A stretch of 64,000 bases of DNA from Paenibacillus sp. MZ04-78.2 (lineage in GTDB: Bacteria > Bacillota > Bacilli > Paenibacillales > NBRC-103111): positions 1 through 64,000 of the forward strand of contig NZ_JANAVJ010000005.1 of NCBI RefSeq assembly GCF_024213375.1, written 5' to 3'. Made by a program: the position numbers and the translations under genes. How positions within the stretch are numbered: the first letter of the stretch is position 1; each line of letters opens with the position of its first letter. Positions 9,702 to 18,929 of the stretch are shown here, piece after piece. The notes below the pieces were generated by a model. It was not told the origin of the DNA, did no database searches, and saw only the letters and a list, made by a program, of their open reading frames with translations.

Positions 9702-11030
9702 TTGACTGTCTTACCGAAAGTGACTGTCATCGGCGCGGGCTTGGCTGGCAGCGAAGCTGCGTGGCAAATCGCAAGCCAAGGCGTGCCGGTGGTTTTATAT
9801 GAAATGCGTCCCGTGACAAAAACGCCTGCGCACATTTCCGATCAATTTGCCGAGCTTGTCTGCAGCAATTCGCTGCGGGCGAACGGATTGACGAATGCGG
9901 TGGGCGTATTGAAGGAAGAAATGCGCATCCTGAACTCGTTGATATTGCGCGCAGCCGACAAGCATGCCGTTCCGGCCGGCGGGGCGCTTGCCGTCGACCG
10001 GGAAGGCTTCTCGGGCGAGGTGACGTCCCTGCTGCGCAACCACCCGCTGATCGAGGTGCGCAACGAGGAGCTGGAGTCGCTCCCCGAAGGAATAGTCGTC
10101 GTTGCGACCGGACCGCTGACCTCGCCTGCGCTTTCCAAGCATTTGCAGGAGCTGACGGGCGAGGAGTACTTATACTTCTATGACGCGGCAGCGCCGATTG
10201 TGGAAAAAGAATCGATCGACATGAGCAAGGTTTACCTTGCCTCCCGTTATGATAAGGGGGAAGCGGCCTATTTGAACTGCCCGATGACCGAAGAGGAGTT
10301 CACGGCGTTCTATGAAGCCTTGATCTCTGCGGAAACGGCGCCGGTGAAGGAGTTCGAAAAAGAGATTTATTTCGAAGGCTGCATGCCGATCGAAGTGATG
10401 GCGAAGCGCGGCCGGCAAACCGTCTTATTCGGTCCGATGAAGCCCGTTGGGCTGATCAATCCGCATACGGGTGAATTGCCTCATGCGGTCGTTCAGCTGC
10501 GTCAGGATAATGCGGCGGGCACGCTCTATAATTTAGTAGGCTTTCAGACCCATCTGAAGTGGGGCGAACAGAAACGGGTACTTTCCCTGATTCCCGGATT
10601 GGAAAACGCGGAGTTTGTCCGGTACGGCGTCATGCACCGCAATACGTTCATCAATTCGCCCAGATTGTTGCGCCCTACTTACCAGTTCAAAGACCGGGAC
10701 AGCTTGTTCTTTGCCGGGCAGATGACCGGTGTGGAAGGATATGTCGAATCGGCCGCTTCGGGCCTTATTGCAGGGATGAACGCGGCGCGCTACGCCAAAG
10801 GGGAGGAGCTGTTCGTGCTGCCTCCGGATACCGCGCTCGGCAGTATGGCGCAATACATCACGACGGCGGATTTCAAACATTTTCAGCCGATGAACGCCAA
10901 CTTCGGGCTATTCGCGCCGCTGGACGAGAAGATCAAAAATAAGAAGCTGAAGTATGAAAAAATTGCCACGCGTGCAATTGAGAAAATTCAGAATTTTTCA
11001 CGAAACCTATACAATTCGCCTTGTAAATAA
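9702..11030 (+). CDS. trmFO: tRNA (uracil-54-C5)-methyltransferase, folate/FAD-dependent (TrmFO)
   Basis: TrmFO makes ribothymidine at position 54 of tRNA using methylene-THF and FADH2. The 442-residue protein starts with the FAD-binding motif [15 protein letters not shown] and has the family segments [34 protein letters not shown] and [19 protein letters not shown]. The TTG start is chosen because TAGGAGGAACGGAAG lies just before it. In B. subtilis xerC (codV) follows; here the next gene is hslV after a 232-nt gap. Confidence 0.97.
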   Translation: MTVLPKVTVIGAGLAGSEAAWQIASQGVPVVLYEMRPVTKTPAHISDQFAELVCSNSLRANGLTNAVGVLKEEMRILNSLILRAADKHAVPAGGALAVDREGFSGEVTSLLRNHPLIEVRNEELESLPEGIVVVATGPLTSPALSKHLQELTGEEYLYFYDAAAPIVEKESIDMSKVYLASRYDKGEAAYLNCPMTEEEFTAFYEALISAETAPVKEFEKEIYFEGCMPIEVMAKRGRQTVLFGPMKPVGLINPHTGELPHAVVQLRQDNAAGTLYNLVGFQTHLKWGEQKRVLSLIPGLENAEFVRYGVMHRNTFINSPRLLRPTYQFKDRDSLFFAGQMTGVEGYVESAASGLIAGMNAARYAKGEELFVLPPDTALGSMAQYITTADFKHFQPMNANFGLFAPLDEKIKNKKLKYEKIATRAIEKIQNFSRNLYNSPCK

Positions 11031-11050
11031 AACATGTACTATGTTACGAT
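11021..11050 (+). promoter_or_regulatory. Weak candidate SigA promoter for hslVU-codY
   Basis: TTGTAA and TACGAT, each four of six to consensus, are separated by 18 nt. The -35 lies at the very end of trmFO. No better pair is visible in the gap before hslV. Confidence 0.3.
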
Positions 11051-11069
11051 AGATCACGAATCTAATCTC

Positions 11070-11120
11070 GCTCCGTCAGCGCGGAGCCTCCGCCAAACTA
11101 AGCTTGAAACAGCTTAGTTT
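11070..11120 (+). other. Two hairpins in the trmFO-hslV gap
   Basis: Hairpin 1 is GCTCCG (11070-11075) with CGGAGC (11082-11087). Hairpin 2 is AAACTAAGC (11095-11103) with GCTTAGTTT (11112-11120), followed by TCGTCTT. The second could be a weak terminator or a leader element for hslV. The 232-nt gap contains no gene. Confidence 0.6.
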
Positions 11121-11213
11121 TCGTCTTGTAGACAACTAATTTATGCAGCATCAGCGAAGTTCCGGAAGCCCGTAGCGAGTTGCTATTGTGGGCGGAAAAG
11201 TGCTTTATTCGAA

Positions 11214-11243
11214 GCTTTCTGGACAATAGCTTTCTGGACAATA
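11214..11243 (+). repeat. Tandem duplication of 15 bp before hslV
   Basis: AGCTTTCTGGACAAT occurs twice in direct succession and ends just upstream of the hslV ribosome binding site (AGAGGAGGAAT). It looks like a recent slippage duplication. Confidence 0.95.
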
Positions 11244-11262
11244 GAGGAGGAATATCGGGCCC

Positions 11263-11805
11263 ATGGAGCAATTTCATGCCACGACGATTTTTGCCGTCCG
11301 CCATCAGGGCAAGGGTGCTATAGCAGGGGACGGACAAGTGACCTTCGGCAACAGCATGGTCATGAAAAGTCAAGCTAAAAAAGTGAGAAGATTGTATCGC
11401 GGCAACGTCGTAGCCGGGTTTGCCGGTTCGGTCGCTGATGCGATTACATTATTTGAGAAGTTCGAGGCGAAGCTGGAGGAGCACCATGGTAATTTGCAGC
11501 GCTCCGCCGTCGAACTGACCAAAGATTGGCGTCAGGACCGAGTGCTGCGGAGGCTGGAGGCGATGATGATTGTGATGGACCGAAGCGGGCTGCTGCTTTT
11601 GTCGGGCAACGGGGAAATCATCGAGCCGGACGACGGCATTCTGGCGATCGGTTCCGGGGGCAGTTTTGCGCTTGCCGCCGGCCGGGCGCTGCACCGTTAT
11701 GCGCCGCAGATGAGCGCGAAGGAAATCGCCCATGCCGCGCTAACGATGGCGGCCGAGATTTGCGTGTTTACGAATCATAATATCATTGTGGAAGAAATCG
11801 AATGA
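11263..11805 (+). CDS. hslV: ATP-dependent protease subunit HslV (ClpQ/CodW)
   Basis: This is the proteolytic partner of HslU, a proteasome beta-like N-terminal-nucleophile hydrolase. The 180 residues show [24 protein letters not shown] and [22 protein letters not shown], typical of the family. The N-terminus is [10 protein letters not shown]: Thr7/Thr8 correspond to the E. coli Thr1-Thr2, but there is no Ser at position 2 as in B. subtilis CodW, whose nucleophile is that Ser. Strong AGAGGAGG precedes the ATG. The stop overlaps the in-frame upstream end of hslU (ATGA). Confidence 0.96.
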   Translation: MEQFHATTIFAVRHQGKGAIAGDGQVTFGNSMVMKSQAKKVRRLYRGNVVAGFAGSVADAITLFEKFEAKLEEHHGNLQRSAVELTKDWRQDRVLRRLEAMMIVMDRSGLLLLSGNGEIIEPDDGILAIGSGGSFALAAGRALHRYAPQMSAKEIAHAALTMAAEICVFTNHNIIVEEIE

Positions 11806-11822
11806 TCCAGGAGGTTATGACG

Positions 11823-13220
11823 TTGAAGCAAATAGCCTTAACCCCCAGAGAAATCGTAGCCGAATTGGATAAGTATATCGTCGGACAGAAGCAGGCCAAG
11901 AAGTCCGTTGCCGTCGCGCTGCGCAACCGGTACCGCCGGAGCCTGCTCGAAGAATCGCTCCGCGACGAGATCGCACCGAAGAACCTGTTAATGATCGGAC
12001 CGACGGGCGTCGGCAAGACGGAAATCGCTCGCCGCATGGCAAAGCTGGTGAATGCGCCGTTTATCAAAGTCGAGGCGACCAAATTTACGGAAGTCGGATA
12101 CGTCGGACGCGATGTTGAGTCAATGGTCCGGGACTTGGTGGAAACGTCGATTCGCATGGTAAAAGCAGAGAAAACCGATAAGCTTAAGGACCGTGCGGAG
12201 CAAATGGTTAACGACCGGATCGTATCCATCCTTGTACCTAGTCCTTCCAAGCACCGGGGCCAGCGCAATCCGCTGGAAATGCTGTTTGGCCAGCAGAACG
12301 CGGGCCATACGGACACGGAGCCGGAAACGGATTCGTCGATTGCATCCCAGAGACAGGAAGTTAGGGAACGTCTTCTGCGCGGTGAGCTTGAGAATCAAGT
12401 GATCGAAATTGAGGTGGAGGACAGTTCTCCTTCGATGTTCGATATGCTGGCAGGACAAGGCAACGATCAGGCGGGCATGAATATGCAGGAGCTGTTCGGA
12501 AGCCTGATGCCGAAGCGGACGAAAAAACGCAAGCTTCCGATCAAAGAAGCGCGCAAAGTGCTGCTGCAAGAGGAAGCCCAAAAGCTGCTGGATATGGACG
12601 AAGTGATCCAGGAAGCGGTGAAGCGGGCCGAGCAGGGAGGCATCATTTTCATCGACGAGATCGACAAGATATGCAGCTCCAGCCGCGGAAGTGGGCCAGA
12701 CGTCTCACGTGAAGGCGTACAGCGGGACATTTTACCTATTGTCGAAGGGTCGACCGTGATGACAAAATACGGCCCTGTAAAAACGGATTATATCCTGTTT
12801 GTGGCGGCCGGAGCATTTCATATTGCGAAACCGTCGGATTTGATACCCGAGCTTCAGGGGCGGTTTCCGATCCGGGTCGAGCTGAGCAGTTTATCGGAGC
12901 AGGACTTTGTGCTCATTTTGAAAGAACCGAAAAATGCGTTGACCAAACAATATACGGCACTGCTGGAAACGGAAGGAATTCGTGTCGAATTTTCCGACGA
13001 AGCGATTCTGGAAATCGCCCGGATTGCCGCCGACGTGAATCAGAATACCGACAACATCGGCGCCCGCCGTTTGCATACCATTTTGGAGAAGCTGCTGGAG
13101 GATTTGTCTTTTGAAGCGCCGGAAATCACGCTTGAGCAAATCGTAATTTCACCGGAGTATGTCAGAGAAAAGCTGTCCGGTATCGTGCAGAACCGGGATC
13201 TCAGCCAGTACATTTTGTAA
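11823..13220 (+). CDS. hslU: ATP-dependent protease ATPase subunit HslU (ClpY/CodX)
   Basis: This AAA+ unfoldase feeds substrates to HslV. Motifs: [22 protein letters not shown], Walker A GPTGVGKT, an I-domain of about 120 residues, Walker [11 protein letters not shown] and sensor segment [11 protein letters not shown]. Three in-frame starts exist: ATG 11802 (ATGA overlap with hslV), ATG 11817 and TTG 11823. AGGAGG at 11809-11814 is 8 nt from the TTG but only 2 nt from the ATG at 11817, so TTG is chosen; it gives 465 residues, near the 467 of B. subtilis ClpY. Confidence 0.95.
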   Translation: MKQIALTPREIVAELDKYIVGQKQAKKSVAVALRNRYRRSLLEESLRDEIAPKNLLMIGPTGVGKTEIARRMAKLVNAPFIKVEATKFTEVGYVGRDVESMVRDLVETSIRMVKAEKTDKLKDRAEQMVNDRIVSILVPSPSKHRGQRNPLEMLFGQQNAGHTDTEPETDSSIASQRQEVRERLLRGELENQVIEIEVEDSSPSMFDMLAGQGNDQAGMNMQELFGSLMPKRTKKRKLPIKEARKVLLQEEAQKLLDMDEVIQEAVKRAEQGGIIFIDEIDKICSSSRGSGPDVSREGVQRDILPIVEGSTVMTKYGPVKTDYILFVAAGAFHIAKPSDLIPELQGRFPIRVELSSLSEQDFVLILKEPKNALTKQYTALLETEGIRVEFSDEAILEIARIAADVNQNTDNIGARRLHTILEKLLEDLSFEAPEITLEQIVISPEYVREKLSGIVQNRDLSQYIL

Positions 13221-13243
13221 TTGTCAACTTGGAGGCAAGACTA

Positions 13244-14017
13244 ATGACACTTTTGATGAAAACCAGAAGACTGAATAAACTGCTGCAAAAGGAAGCGGGG
13301 AACCCGGTCAGTTTTATGGATATGGCCGCGGTGCTGAGCGATATTTTGCAGGCGGATATATTTGTCGTCAGTCGGAGGGGGAAGGTGCTGGGGAGCGCGT
13401 TCACAACGCCCGTATTCGAGGTCGGCGTGAACGAGATGGTATTGCAGGAAAACCGGTTTCCGTCCGAATATAACCGGCTTTTGCTTAAGGTGGAGGAGAC
13501 GTCCTCCAATTTGGAGGCAGGCAGCGAATTCGATATTTTTCGACAAATTTCAACGGATTCGGGTTTTTACATGACGATTGTCCCAATTATCGGCGGCGGC
13601 GAACGATTGGGAACGCTTGTTCTCACGAAAAGCAACAGTATGTTTATCGACGACGATTTGATTTTGGCGGAATATGGTTCTACGGTTGTGGCGATGGAAA
13701 TTTTGCGCGAAAAGGCGGAGAAAATTGAGATCGAAGCCCGGGGGAAAGCGGTTGTTCAGGTGGCGGTCGGTTCGTTATCCTTCAGCGAGCTGGAAGCGGT
13801 CGAACATATTTTCGAGCAGCTCGAAGGATCGGAAGGCCTCCTTGTGGCCAGTAAAATCGCGGATCGCGTAGGGATTACCCGTTCGGTGATTGTCAATGCC
13901 CTGCGCAAGCTGGAAAGCGCTGGTGTCATTGAAACGCGTTCGCTTGGCATGAAGGGAACGTATATTCGTATTTTGAATGATCAATTGATAGCTGGTATCC
14001 AAAGTGTGAAAGCATAG
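13244..14017 (+). CDS. codY: GTP- and branched-chain-amino-acid-sensing repressor CodY
   Basis: CodY is the global nutritional regulator of Firmicutes. The 257 residues show the N-terminal GAF domain ([31 protein letters not shown]) and the C-terminal winged helix-turn-helix ([39 protein letters not shown]). A TTG at 13229 is in frame, but GGAGG at 13231-13235 sits 8 nt before the ATG at 13244. The hslVU-codY order is as in B. subtilis, and a terminator separates it from the fla/che operon. Confidence 0.98.
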   Translation: MTLLMKTRRLNKLLQKEAGNPVSFMDMAAVLSDILQADIFVVSRRGKVLGSAFTTPVFEVGVNEMVLQENRFPSEYNRLLLKVEETSSNLEAGSEFDIFRQISTDSGFYMTIVPIIGGGERLGTLVLTKSNSMFIDDDLILAEYGSTVVAMEILREKAEKIEIEARGKAVVQVAVGSLSFSELEAVEHIFEQLEGSEGLLVASKIADRVGITRSVIVNALRKLESAGVIETRSLGMKGTYIRILNDQLIAGIQSVKA

Positions 14018-14054
14018 CTAGCATTCTCAAAAACGTGAAATATTTAACATTTCG

Positions 14055-14084
14055 AGCTCTATATGCAAATATAGGGCTTTTTTC
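14055..14084 (+). terminator. Intrinsic terminator after codY
   Basis: AGCTCTATAT (14055-14064), loop GCAA, then ATATAGGGCT (one G-T pair) and TTTTTTC. Confidence 0.9.
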
Positions 14085-14259
14085 ATATTGTATTCATTTC
14101 CAAGATCTCTCAATATAGATGTAGTTCTCTTTTACTACAATTTCCGACAACTGCTTTGTATTTTTTTTACGTTTAGATGTCGAAGGAAGGAGGATATTAC
14201 GTTATCTTGTTGAATAACTACTAGATTCAGAATCATCCTCGGAAAGTGGGAGTCAACGC
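14085..14259 (+). promoter_or_regulatory. Upstream region of the fla/che operon
   Basis: About 175 nt lie between the codY terminator and flgB. An inverted repeat TGTAGT-N8-ACTACA (14120-14139) overlaps a TACAAT -10-like hexamer (14136-14141), but no fitting -35 is seen. No SigD-type GCCGATAT element is visible. A consensus Shine-Dalgarno AAGGAGG at 14187-14193 is not followed by a useful ORF. The operon promoter must lie here or read through from codY. Confidence 0.4.
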
Positions 14260-14661
14260 ATGAATATTTTAAACAAGCCCTCATTTCAAACGCTGGAGCG
14301 TGCCCTTGACGCCGCTGCACTCAGGCAGAAAGTGATTGCAGACAATGTGGCAAATGTCGACACGCCCTTTTTCAAACGATCGGATGTTCGTTTTGAAGAA
14401 CTGCTGCAGCAGGAAATGAACGGAGCCGGGATTGAAGGGTATCGGACCGACCCGAGACATTTTTATATCGGACGCCCGCCAAAGCCGGAACCGCAACTCG
14501 TTCGTGACAACCAGTCCATGGTTAACAACAACTTGAATAACGTCGATATCGATTACGAAATGACGCTCATGGCCAAAAACCAACTTCGATACAACGTCAT
14601 GGTCCAGCAAGTCAGCGGTGAAATCAAAAAAATCAGAACAGCTATCGGCGGGAGAGTGTAG
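14260..14661 (+). CDS. flgB: Flagellar basal-body rod protein FlgB
   Basis: FlgB is a proximal rod protein. The 133 residues show the rod-family N-terminal signature (ALRQKVIADNVANVDTPFFKR) and the C-terminal heptad-rich helix (MTLMAKNQLRYNVMVQQVSGEIKKIRTAIGG). It is the first gene of the fla/che operon, as in B. subtilis. The ribosome binding site (GTGGGAG) is weaker than those of later genes. Confidence 0.97.
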   Translation: MNILNKPSFQTLERALDAAALRQKVIADNVANVDTPFFKRSDVRFEELLQQEMNGAGIEGYRTDPRHFYIGRPPKPEPQLVRDNQSMVNNNLNNVDIDYEMTLMAKNQLRYNVMVQQVSGEIKKIRTAIGGRV

Positions 14662-14664
14662 CGG

Positions 14665-15120
14665 ATGAGACTTACAAACGGATTTGACATCAGTTCTTCC
14701 GCGCTAACGGCACAGCGCTTCCGGATGGACGTTATTTCGTCCAACATCGCCAATGCGGACTCGACAAGAGCACAGATGGTGAACGGCAAATGGGTTCCGT
14801 ATCATCGGAAGCTGGTGTCTTTCGAGCCAAAACAGCAAAAATTCGCCGAGTCGCTTGCCAATGCCATGTCCGGTAAAAATTCGGGTGCCGGAAACGGCGT
14901 ACGGGTAACCCAAGTGATCGACGATCCTTCTCCTTTTAGGCAGCAATACGACCCGACGCATCCGGATGCGGACGAGAACGGCATGGTACTTTTGCCCAAT
15001 GTGGACATTTTGAAAGAAATGGTCGATATGATCTCGGCTACCCGATCCTACGAAGCCAACGTCACCGCACTGAACGCTTCCAAAGCTTTCATCGGGAAAG
15101 CGTTGGAAATCGGGAAATAG
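14665..15120 (+). CDS. flgC: Flagellar basal-body rod protein FlgC
   Basis: FlgC is a rod protein exported by the flagellar type III system. The 151 residues begin with the rod signature (DISSSALTAQRFRMDVISSNIANADST) and end with MVDMISATRSYEANVTALNASKAF, the conserved C-terminal helix. It follows flgB after 3 nt. Confidence 0.98.
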   Translation: MRLTNGFDISSSALTAQRFRMDVISSNIANADSTRAQMVNGKWVPYHRKLVSFEPKQQKFAESLANAMSGKNSGAGNGVRVTQVIDDPSPFRQQYDPTHPDADENGMVLLPNVDILKEMVDMISATRSYEANVTALNASKAFIGKALEIGK

Positions 15121-15142
15121 TTAACGAAAAGGAGCAATAATC

Positions 15143-15445
15143 ATGATCGAATCCCTGAAATTGCAGCAGCCGCAGCAGATTGCCGGCGCCGTTCAACCCA
15201 AAATAACAAGCGCATCCGAAGCTTCGGACCAATTCGGAAAATTTTTGAGCGACGCCGTCGCCGATTTGAATGACAAGCAGTCCACCGCCGATGCAATGAA
15301 AGGCCAGTTCGTCACAGGAGAAATCTCCGACGTGCATCAACTGATGATCGCCTCTGAAAAAGCGTCTTTGGGATTAGAGCTCACGGTTCAAGTGCGAAAC
15401 AAAGTCATCGAGGCCTATCAAGAAATCATGAGAACGCAAATCTAA
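15143..15445 (+). CDS. fliE: Flagellar hook-basal body protein FliE
   Basis: FliE links the MS ring to the rod. The 100-residue size and the C-terminus (VHQLMIASEKASLGLELTVQ, VRNKVIEAYQEIMRTQI) are characteristic. AAAAGGAGCAAT precedes the ATG. It lies between flgC and fliF as expected. Confidence 0.97.
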   Translation: MIESLKLQQPQQIAGAVQPKITSASEASDQFGKFLSDAVADLNDKQSTADAMKGQFVTGEISDVHQLMIASEKASLGLELTVQVRNKVIEAYQEIMRTQI

Positions 15446-15489
15446 TCTTCAATCGTACCTGACGAGGGTTCATCAGATGGGGTGAAACA

Positions 15490-17085
15490 GTGAACGAAAA
15501 TGTACTCCAATATTGGAACCGAACGAAGCAATATTGGAATCAATTCAGCAAAACGCAAAAGTGGACTGTTGTCGCAACTGTGATTTTGGTCATACTGACG
15601 GTGGGAATTATTAGTTATAATTTTTCTAAAACCGAGTACGCCCTGGCTTATACGAACTTGCAGCCTAGCGACGCAGCGGCCATCAAAGCGTACTTGGACG
15701 GTGCCAAAATCCCGTATCAGCTCAGCGAAGACGGAAAAAGCATCGGCGTTCCGCGCAGTCAAGTCGCCAGTGTCAAGCTGGCCGTCGAATCGCAAGGCTT
15801 GAACAAAAACGGCAACGTCGGCTATGGCGCCTTCAGCCAAAGCAGCACCTTCGGCACCACGGACAGAGAATTCGATGTCAAATACGTCAATGCCGTTCAA
15901 GGCGAGCTGCAGCAGCTCATCAACTCGAACAATGCGATCGCAAGCTCGAAAGTATTGATCAGCTTGCCACAGGAAAGCTTGTTCTTGCGGAAGGGGGAGC
16001 AACCGGAGAAAGCATCGGCCTCCGTCGTGCTTGATATCAAGCCAGGCTATACGCTTGATCAAGCCAAGGTCGATACGATGTACAACTTGGTTTCTCACAG
16101 CATCAAAGGGCTGCCGATCGAGAACATTACGATTTCCGATCAAAACGGCGATCTGCTTGAGTACTCCAAAGCGAATGGCAAAGTAAACGGAGCTTCCAAT
16201 ATCGCTTTGCAGCAGTTCGAAATCAACAACAAGTTCAGAAACGACGTGCAGCGCAATGTGCAGCAAATGCTTGGCTCTATTCTCGGCCGGGACAAAGTGA
16301 TCGTAAGCGTGTTCTCGACGATGAACTTCGATCAGACGAGACGCAAGGAGCAGCTGGTGACCGCGCCGAATACGGTAGACCAAACCGGGCTCGATATTTC
16401 GATCCAAGAGATCCAAAAGAACTATACGAGCGACGGCGGAGCAGGGACGTCCGGCGTTCCGGGAACGGGCGCGACGGATGTGCCGGGATACCCGGGTAGC
16501 AGCAACAACGGAAAAACGAATTCCGAAGAGCTGCAAAAAACGGTAAACCGGGAAGTCAACCGGATTACAAACGAAATTGAGATGACGCCTTACATAGTAA
16601 AAGACTTAAGCATTAACGTTGGCATTGAACCACCCGATCCGCAAAATCCGGCTTCGCTTAAGCCAGAAACGGTGAGTGAGATCCGGAATATGCTCGGCAA
16701 TGTGGTACGTGCAGGCTTGGCCGATAACAAGCAACCGATAACGGACGCGGAGCTACTTAAAAAAGTAACTGTGTTTCCTCATACGTTCGCTAAAACGAAC
16801 GGAACTCAAGGAACGAGCACGAATTCGATGCTGCTCTACGGGGCACTCGGCGGATTGGCTCTTGCGTTGCTCGGCGGAGGCGCCTACTGGTTTATACGCA
16901 GACGCAAGGCGCAGAAAGAGGAAGAAGAAGAGATTCTGGACGAATCGCCGCGGGTGGAATTCCCGACCATCGATATCGATAACTTGAACAATGAAAATCA
17001 AGTGCGCAAGCAGCTGGAACAGCTTGCCAAGAAAAAGCCGGATGAATTTGTGAATCTGCTCCGCACTTGGTTAGTAGACGAATAG
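15490..17085 (+). CDS. fliF: Flagellar MS-ring protein FliF
   Basis: FliF forms the membrane MS ring that supports the export gate and C ring. The 531 residues have a first transmembrane segment near residues 25-45, the secretin-like ring-building motifs (YTNLQPSDAAAIKAYLDGAKIPYQL), a Gly/Pro-rich linker near 320-345, a second transmembrane segment near 440-465 and the acidic C-terminal tail that binds FliG. GTG start after GGGGTGAAACA. Confidence 0.98.
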   Translation: MNENVLQYWNRTKQYWNQFSKTQKWTVVATVILVILTVGIISYNFSKTEYALAYTNLQPSDAAAIKAYLDGAKIPYQLSEDGKSIGVPRSQVASVKLAVESQGLNKNGNVGYGAFSQSSTFGTTDREFDVKYVNAVQGELQQLINSNNAIASSKVLISLPQESLFLRKGEQPEKASASVVLDIKPGYTLDQAKVDTMYNLVSHSIKGLPIENITISDQNGDLLEYSKANGKVNGASNIALQQFEINNKFRNDVQRNVQQMLGSILGRDKVIVSVFSTMNFDQTRRKEQLVTAPNTVDQTGLDISIQEIQKNYTSDGGAGTSGVPGTGATDVPGYPGSSNNGKTNSEELQKTVNREVNRITNEIEMTPYIVKDLSINVGIEPPDPQNPASLKPETVSEIRNMLGNVVRAGLADNKQPITDAELLKKVTVFPHTFAKTNGTQGTSTNSMLLYGALGGLALALLGGGAYWFIRRRKAQKEEEEEILDESPRVEFPTIDIDNLNNENQVRKQLEQLAKKKPDEFVNLLRTWLVDE

Positions 17086-17098
17086 AGGTGTGCAACAC

Positions 17099-18115
17099 TT
17101 GGCTAAAGTACAGCAACCGGGTTTAACGGGGCGACAAAAAGCCGCAATTCTATTGATTAGTTTGGGTCCGGAAGTGTCCGCTCAAATTTTTAAACATCTG
17201 CGTGACGAAGAAATTGAGCAGCTCACTTTGGAAATAGCCAATGTCAGAAAAGTTGACAACGCCGAAAAAGAAGCGATCTTGGCAGAATTCCATCAAATTT
17301 GCTTAGCCCAAGAATTCATATCGCAAGGCGGTATCACTTATGCGAAAGAGATTTTGGAGAAAGCGCTCGGATCTCAAAAAGCATTGGATATCATCAATCG
17401 GTTGACGGCGACGCTTCAAGTGAGGCCTTTCGATTTCGCCCGGAAAGCCGATCCTGCTCAAATCTTGAACTTTATCCAGAATGAAAATTCGCAAACCATT
17501 GCTCTGGTTCTCGCGTACCTGCAGCCGGAGCAAGCCTCCATCATCCTGTCCTCGCTTCCTCAGGAGAAGCAGGCGGATGTGGCGAAGCGGGTTGCCTTGA
17601 TGGACAGCACGTCGCCGGAGGTCATCAGCCAAGTCGAGCGGGTACTTGAGCAGAAGCTTTCCGCCACGGTTACGCAGGACTATACGAATGCCGGCGGGAT
17701 TTCGGCCGTCGTTCAAATTTTGAACGGCGTCGACCGGGGGACAGAGCGCACGATCCTCGATTCGCTTGAAATTCAGGACCCTGAGCTTGCCGAGGAAATC
17801 AAGAAGCGGATGTTCGTATTCGAAGACATCGTCAATATCGACAACCGTTCGATCCAACGGATTATCCGCGACATCGAGAATGCCGACCTCCAATTGGCGC
17901 TTAAAGTGGCCAGCGAAGAAGTTCGGGAAGCCATTTTCAAAAACATGTCCAAGCGGATGGCCGAATCGTTCCGGGAAGAAATGGAGTACATGGGACCGGT
18001 TCGGCTGCGTGACGTCGAAGAAGCGCAAACGCGCATCGTAGCTACGATCAGACGTTTGGAAGAAGCCGGTGAAATCATCATCGCCCGTGGCGGAGGAGAT
18101 GATATTATTGTCTAA
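17099..18115 (+). CDS. fliG: Flagellar motor switch protein FliG
   Basis: FliG carries the torque-generating surface of the C ring. It has GLTGRQKAAILLISLGPEVSA at the N-terminus, the middle EHPQ-like region and the C-terminal domain (FVFEDIVNIDNRSIQRIIRD) with the charged helix (MSKRMAESFREEMEYMGPVR). A GTG at 17090 is in frame, but GAGGTG at 17085-17090 points to the TTG at 17099, giving 338 residues, the B. subtilis length. It overlaps fliH by 8 nt. Confidence 0.98.
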   Translation: MAKVQQPGLTGRQKAAILLISLGPEVSAQIFKHLRDEEIEQLTLEIANVRKVDNAEKEAILAEFHQICLAQEFISQGGITYAKEILEKALGSQKALDIINRLTATLQVRPFDFARKADPAQILNFIQNENSQTIALVLAYLQPEQASIILSSLPQEKQADVAKRVALMDSTSPEVISQVERVLEQKLSATVTQDYTNAGGISAVVQILNGVDRGTERTILDSLEIQDPELAEEIKKRMFVFEDIVNIDNRSIQRIIRDIENADLQLALKVASEEVREAIFKNMSKRMAESFREEMEYMGPVRLRDVEEAQTRIVATIRRLEEAGEIIIARGGGDDIIV

Positions 18116-18926
18116 TGTCATCAAATCATTTCAATATGTAGCGATGGAAGACAGCAAGCTTGTAGAGCCTCCGGCCCCTCACGTTCTTAAACAAGAACAA
18201 CTGCAAGACGGCGAACTGACGGAGGAACAACAGCTTGAGCTCGACAATCTGATGCAGATGAAGGACCAAATTCTTCAAGATGCCGAGTCGTTTGCCGAAG
18301 AGCAAGTACGCGCCGCTATGGATGAAGCCGCGGCCGTCAGACAGCAAGCCCAAGCCGAGATTGAAGCTTGGTGGGACGAGCGCAGACAGTTGGATCAGGA
18401 AACGATCGAGCAAGCGATGGACCGGGGATTCGAGCAAGGCTACCAGGAAGGGCTGGCCAGATCCGAGGCGGAGCTTCGCCAGCAGTACGACAGCATGCTG
18501 CAGGAAGCGTCGCAAATTTTGGAACAATCGTACGTTTTAAAGCAGCAGATCATTCAAGAATCCGAACCGTTCTTAATCGAGCTCAGCTGCTCGATTGCCG
18601 AGAAAATCGTCGACCGCCAGCTGACGCTGGAATCTGGATGGGTCATCGAACTGATTCAAAAGGTACTGTCGCGGCGGAGAGAAAAGGGAATTATTGCGCT
18701 TTGCGTATCGCCTTCTCAATTCTCCTATATACAAGACGCGCGAGAAGAACTTTTGTTGCACTTAGATTCGCAAGCGGAGTTGCAAATTATTCCGGATGCT
18801 TCGGTACAAGATCGCGGATGCGTGATTCGTTCCTCCTTCGGAAGCATCGACGCCCGCATTGACACACAGCTGAACGAAATCAAGAATGCGCTTCGGCAAG
18901 TGGCGCTGCGAAGCGAGGGATCTTAG
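18108..18926 (+). CDS. fliH: Flagellar assembly protein FliH
   Basis: FliH is the stator-like regulator of the export ATPase FliI. The 272 residues contain a long coiled coil with the glycine-spaced segment DRGFEQGYQEGLARSEAEL and a V-ATPase-E-like C-terminal domain. The start is set at TTG 18108 because GGAGGAG (18092-18098) lies 9 nt upstream and the product begins MSNVIKSFQYV; an ATG at 18069 is possible but lies deep inside fliG. Confidence 0.92.
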   Translation: MSNVIKSFQYVAMEDSKLVEPPAPHVLKQEQLQDGELTEEQQLELDNLMQMKDQILQDAESFAEEQVRAAMDEAAAVRQQAQAEIEAWWDERRQLDQETIEQAMDRGFEQGYQEGLARSEAELRQQYDSMLQEASQILEQSYVLKQQIIQESEPFLIELSCSIAEKIVDRQLTLESGWVIELIQKVLSRRREKGIIALCVSPSQFSYIQDAREELLLHLDSQAELQIIPDASVQDRGCVIRSSFGSIDARIDTQLNEIKNALRQVALRSEGS

Positions 18927-18929
18927 ATC

